A DNA stretch of 21,327 nucleotides, from positions 1 through 21,327 of the IMG/VR virus record IMGVR_UViG_3300028840_001555. One strand, written 5' to 3'. The translations under genes and the position numbers were made by a program. The notes under the pieces are model-generated. The model was not told the origin of the DNA, ran no database searches, and saw nothing but the letters and a program-made list of their open reading frames with translations. This DNA comes from a virus. Of the stretch, positions 20,722 through 21,327 are shown piece after piece (the first letter of the stretch is position 1; each line of letters begins with the position of its first letter).

Positions 20722-21327
20722 GTGTCAACGAAAACAGAAACGATCCAACTTTCACAAGTCATCTTTCGCCAAGACTTGTATCCACGGATCGAGCATGATC
20801 CGGCCCTTGTCCAGCGTTATGCCGCGAACATCGAACAATTACCGCCGATCGAAGTGAATCAGCATTATGAGCTGATCGATGGTTGGCATCGGTGGACGGC
20901 GCACAAGAAAGTCGAGTCCGAGACGATCGAGGTACAGATTACCGAGACAAAGAGCGAAGCCGAGCTTCTCGCACTTGCCATACGGCGGAATGCCAGTCAC
21001 GGCAAACAGCTCGAGGAAAAAGATAAGGAATCGATGGCACACCGCTTACATCGGCCGAGTCCAAGCCGTGCGGATGGATTTAGCGATAAAGAAATCGCTG
21101 AAATACTGTCGGTTTCCGTACGGATGGTCGGCGAATATCTTCGTGAAGATAAAAAACGCGAGAAAAAGGAACGTAATGAAAAGATCCGTGCCATGTGGCT
21201 GGCTTGCCACACGCTTGACGAGATCGTGGATTATCTAACGGTGCCAAAAAAGACAGTACATGATTATGTGCAAGTTTGTGCGAAAATGGAAACTCTTCCA
21301 AATTCGCACAAACTCGCCGCCACCTAT
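20722..21327 (+). CDS. ParB N-terminal-domain protein, partial at the window edge
   Basis: The frame is open from GTG 20722 to the last base (202 codons, no stop). AAGGAG (20707-20712) is 9 nt upstream and the previous stop is at 20714-20716. Residues about 51-58 are LIDGWHRW, the ParB-type box; then a long helical part with IRRNASHGKQLEEKDK (about 89-105), typical of ParB N-terminal proteins. Two helix-turn-helix segments follow: SDKEIAEILSVSVRMVGEYL (about 121-140) and TLDEIVDYLTVPKKTVHDYV (about 164-183). In phages this architecture often continues into a DNA methyltransferase domain; that cannot be seen here. A single-protein partition or defence-like role is also possible. Confidence in the ParB domain is high; the rest is inference. 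Confidence 0.8.
   Translation, partial: MSTKTETIQLSQVIFRQDLYPRIEHDPALVQRYAANIEQLPPIEVNQHYELIDGWHRWTAHKKVESETIEVQITETKSEAELLALAIRRNASHGKQLEEKDKESMAHRLHRPSPSRADGFSDKEIAEILSVSVRMVGEYLREDKKREKKERNEKIRAMWLACHTLDEIVDYLTVPKKTVHDYVQVCAKMETLPNSHKLAATY

Noticed and set aside
1-21327. CRISPR array, tRNA genes, insertion sequences, integrase or attachment site
   Set aside because: No regularly spaced repeats, cloverleaf, transposase or integrase motifs, or direct repeats fitting an attachment site were seen on either strand.

Overview
The window is the structural half of a tailed-phage genome or prophage with a siphovirus (lambda-like, long non-contractile tail) plan, followed by the start of an early or regulatory region. 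No integrase, attachment site, tRNA, rRNA, CRISPR array or insertion sequence is visible, so a free phage and a prophage cannot be told apart. The host is most likely a planctomycete or related bacterium. This is an inference from the style of the minus-strand zinc-ribbon/proline-rich/membrane protein at 17798-18067 and of several tail proteins, not a demonstration.

Head module (45-8070, +): large terminase, a small NrdR-like zinc-ribbon protein, a gpW-like 66-residue protein, a lambda-type portal, a fused prohead protease/scaffold/major capsid protein, a DUF2190-type decoration protein, a probable head-closure protein and a probable tail terminator. Intrinsic terminators lie before the gpW-like gene (2474-2538) and after the capsid gene (6304-6336). 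The fused capsid gene has a strong internal Shine-Dalgarno and in-frame ATG at 4824-4840, which should yield a protease-free capsid precursor.

Accessory block (8067-12248, +), placed between the head-tail connector genes and the tail tube: a signal-peptide-bearing, membrane-anchored trypsin-like serine protease, two small single-span membrane proteins (one holin/XhlA-like in layout), a small helical protein, a right-handed beta-helix protein and a two-domain tail or baseplate-type protein. The protease and membrane genes may form an unusual lysis or envelope cassette.

Tail module (12266-17717, +): tail tube, HK97 gp10-like protein, a G/GT tail-assembly chaperone pair joined by a programmed -1 frameshift (A AAA AAC followed 7 nt later by an 11-bp stem), a short tape measure, and three distal tail or fibre proteins ending in a collar-type, histidine-rich fibre.

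Switch and early region (17718-21327): one convergent minus-strand gene (17798-18067) shares a divergent promoter region with a plus-strand operon of four very small genes (18282-18985). That operon ends in an intrinsic terminator. After it come a winged-helix regulator, a 230-nt structured leader ending in a 13-bp-stem terminator, and two ParB-fold genes; the second runs off the end of the window. The octamer TGGCACGC occurs at least 18 times on the plus strand and 6 times on the minus strand, far above chance and in two reading phases plus non-coding DNA.
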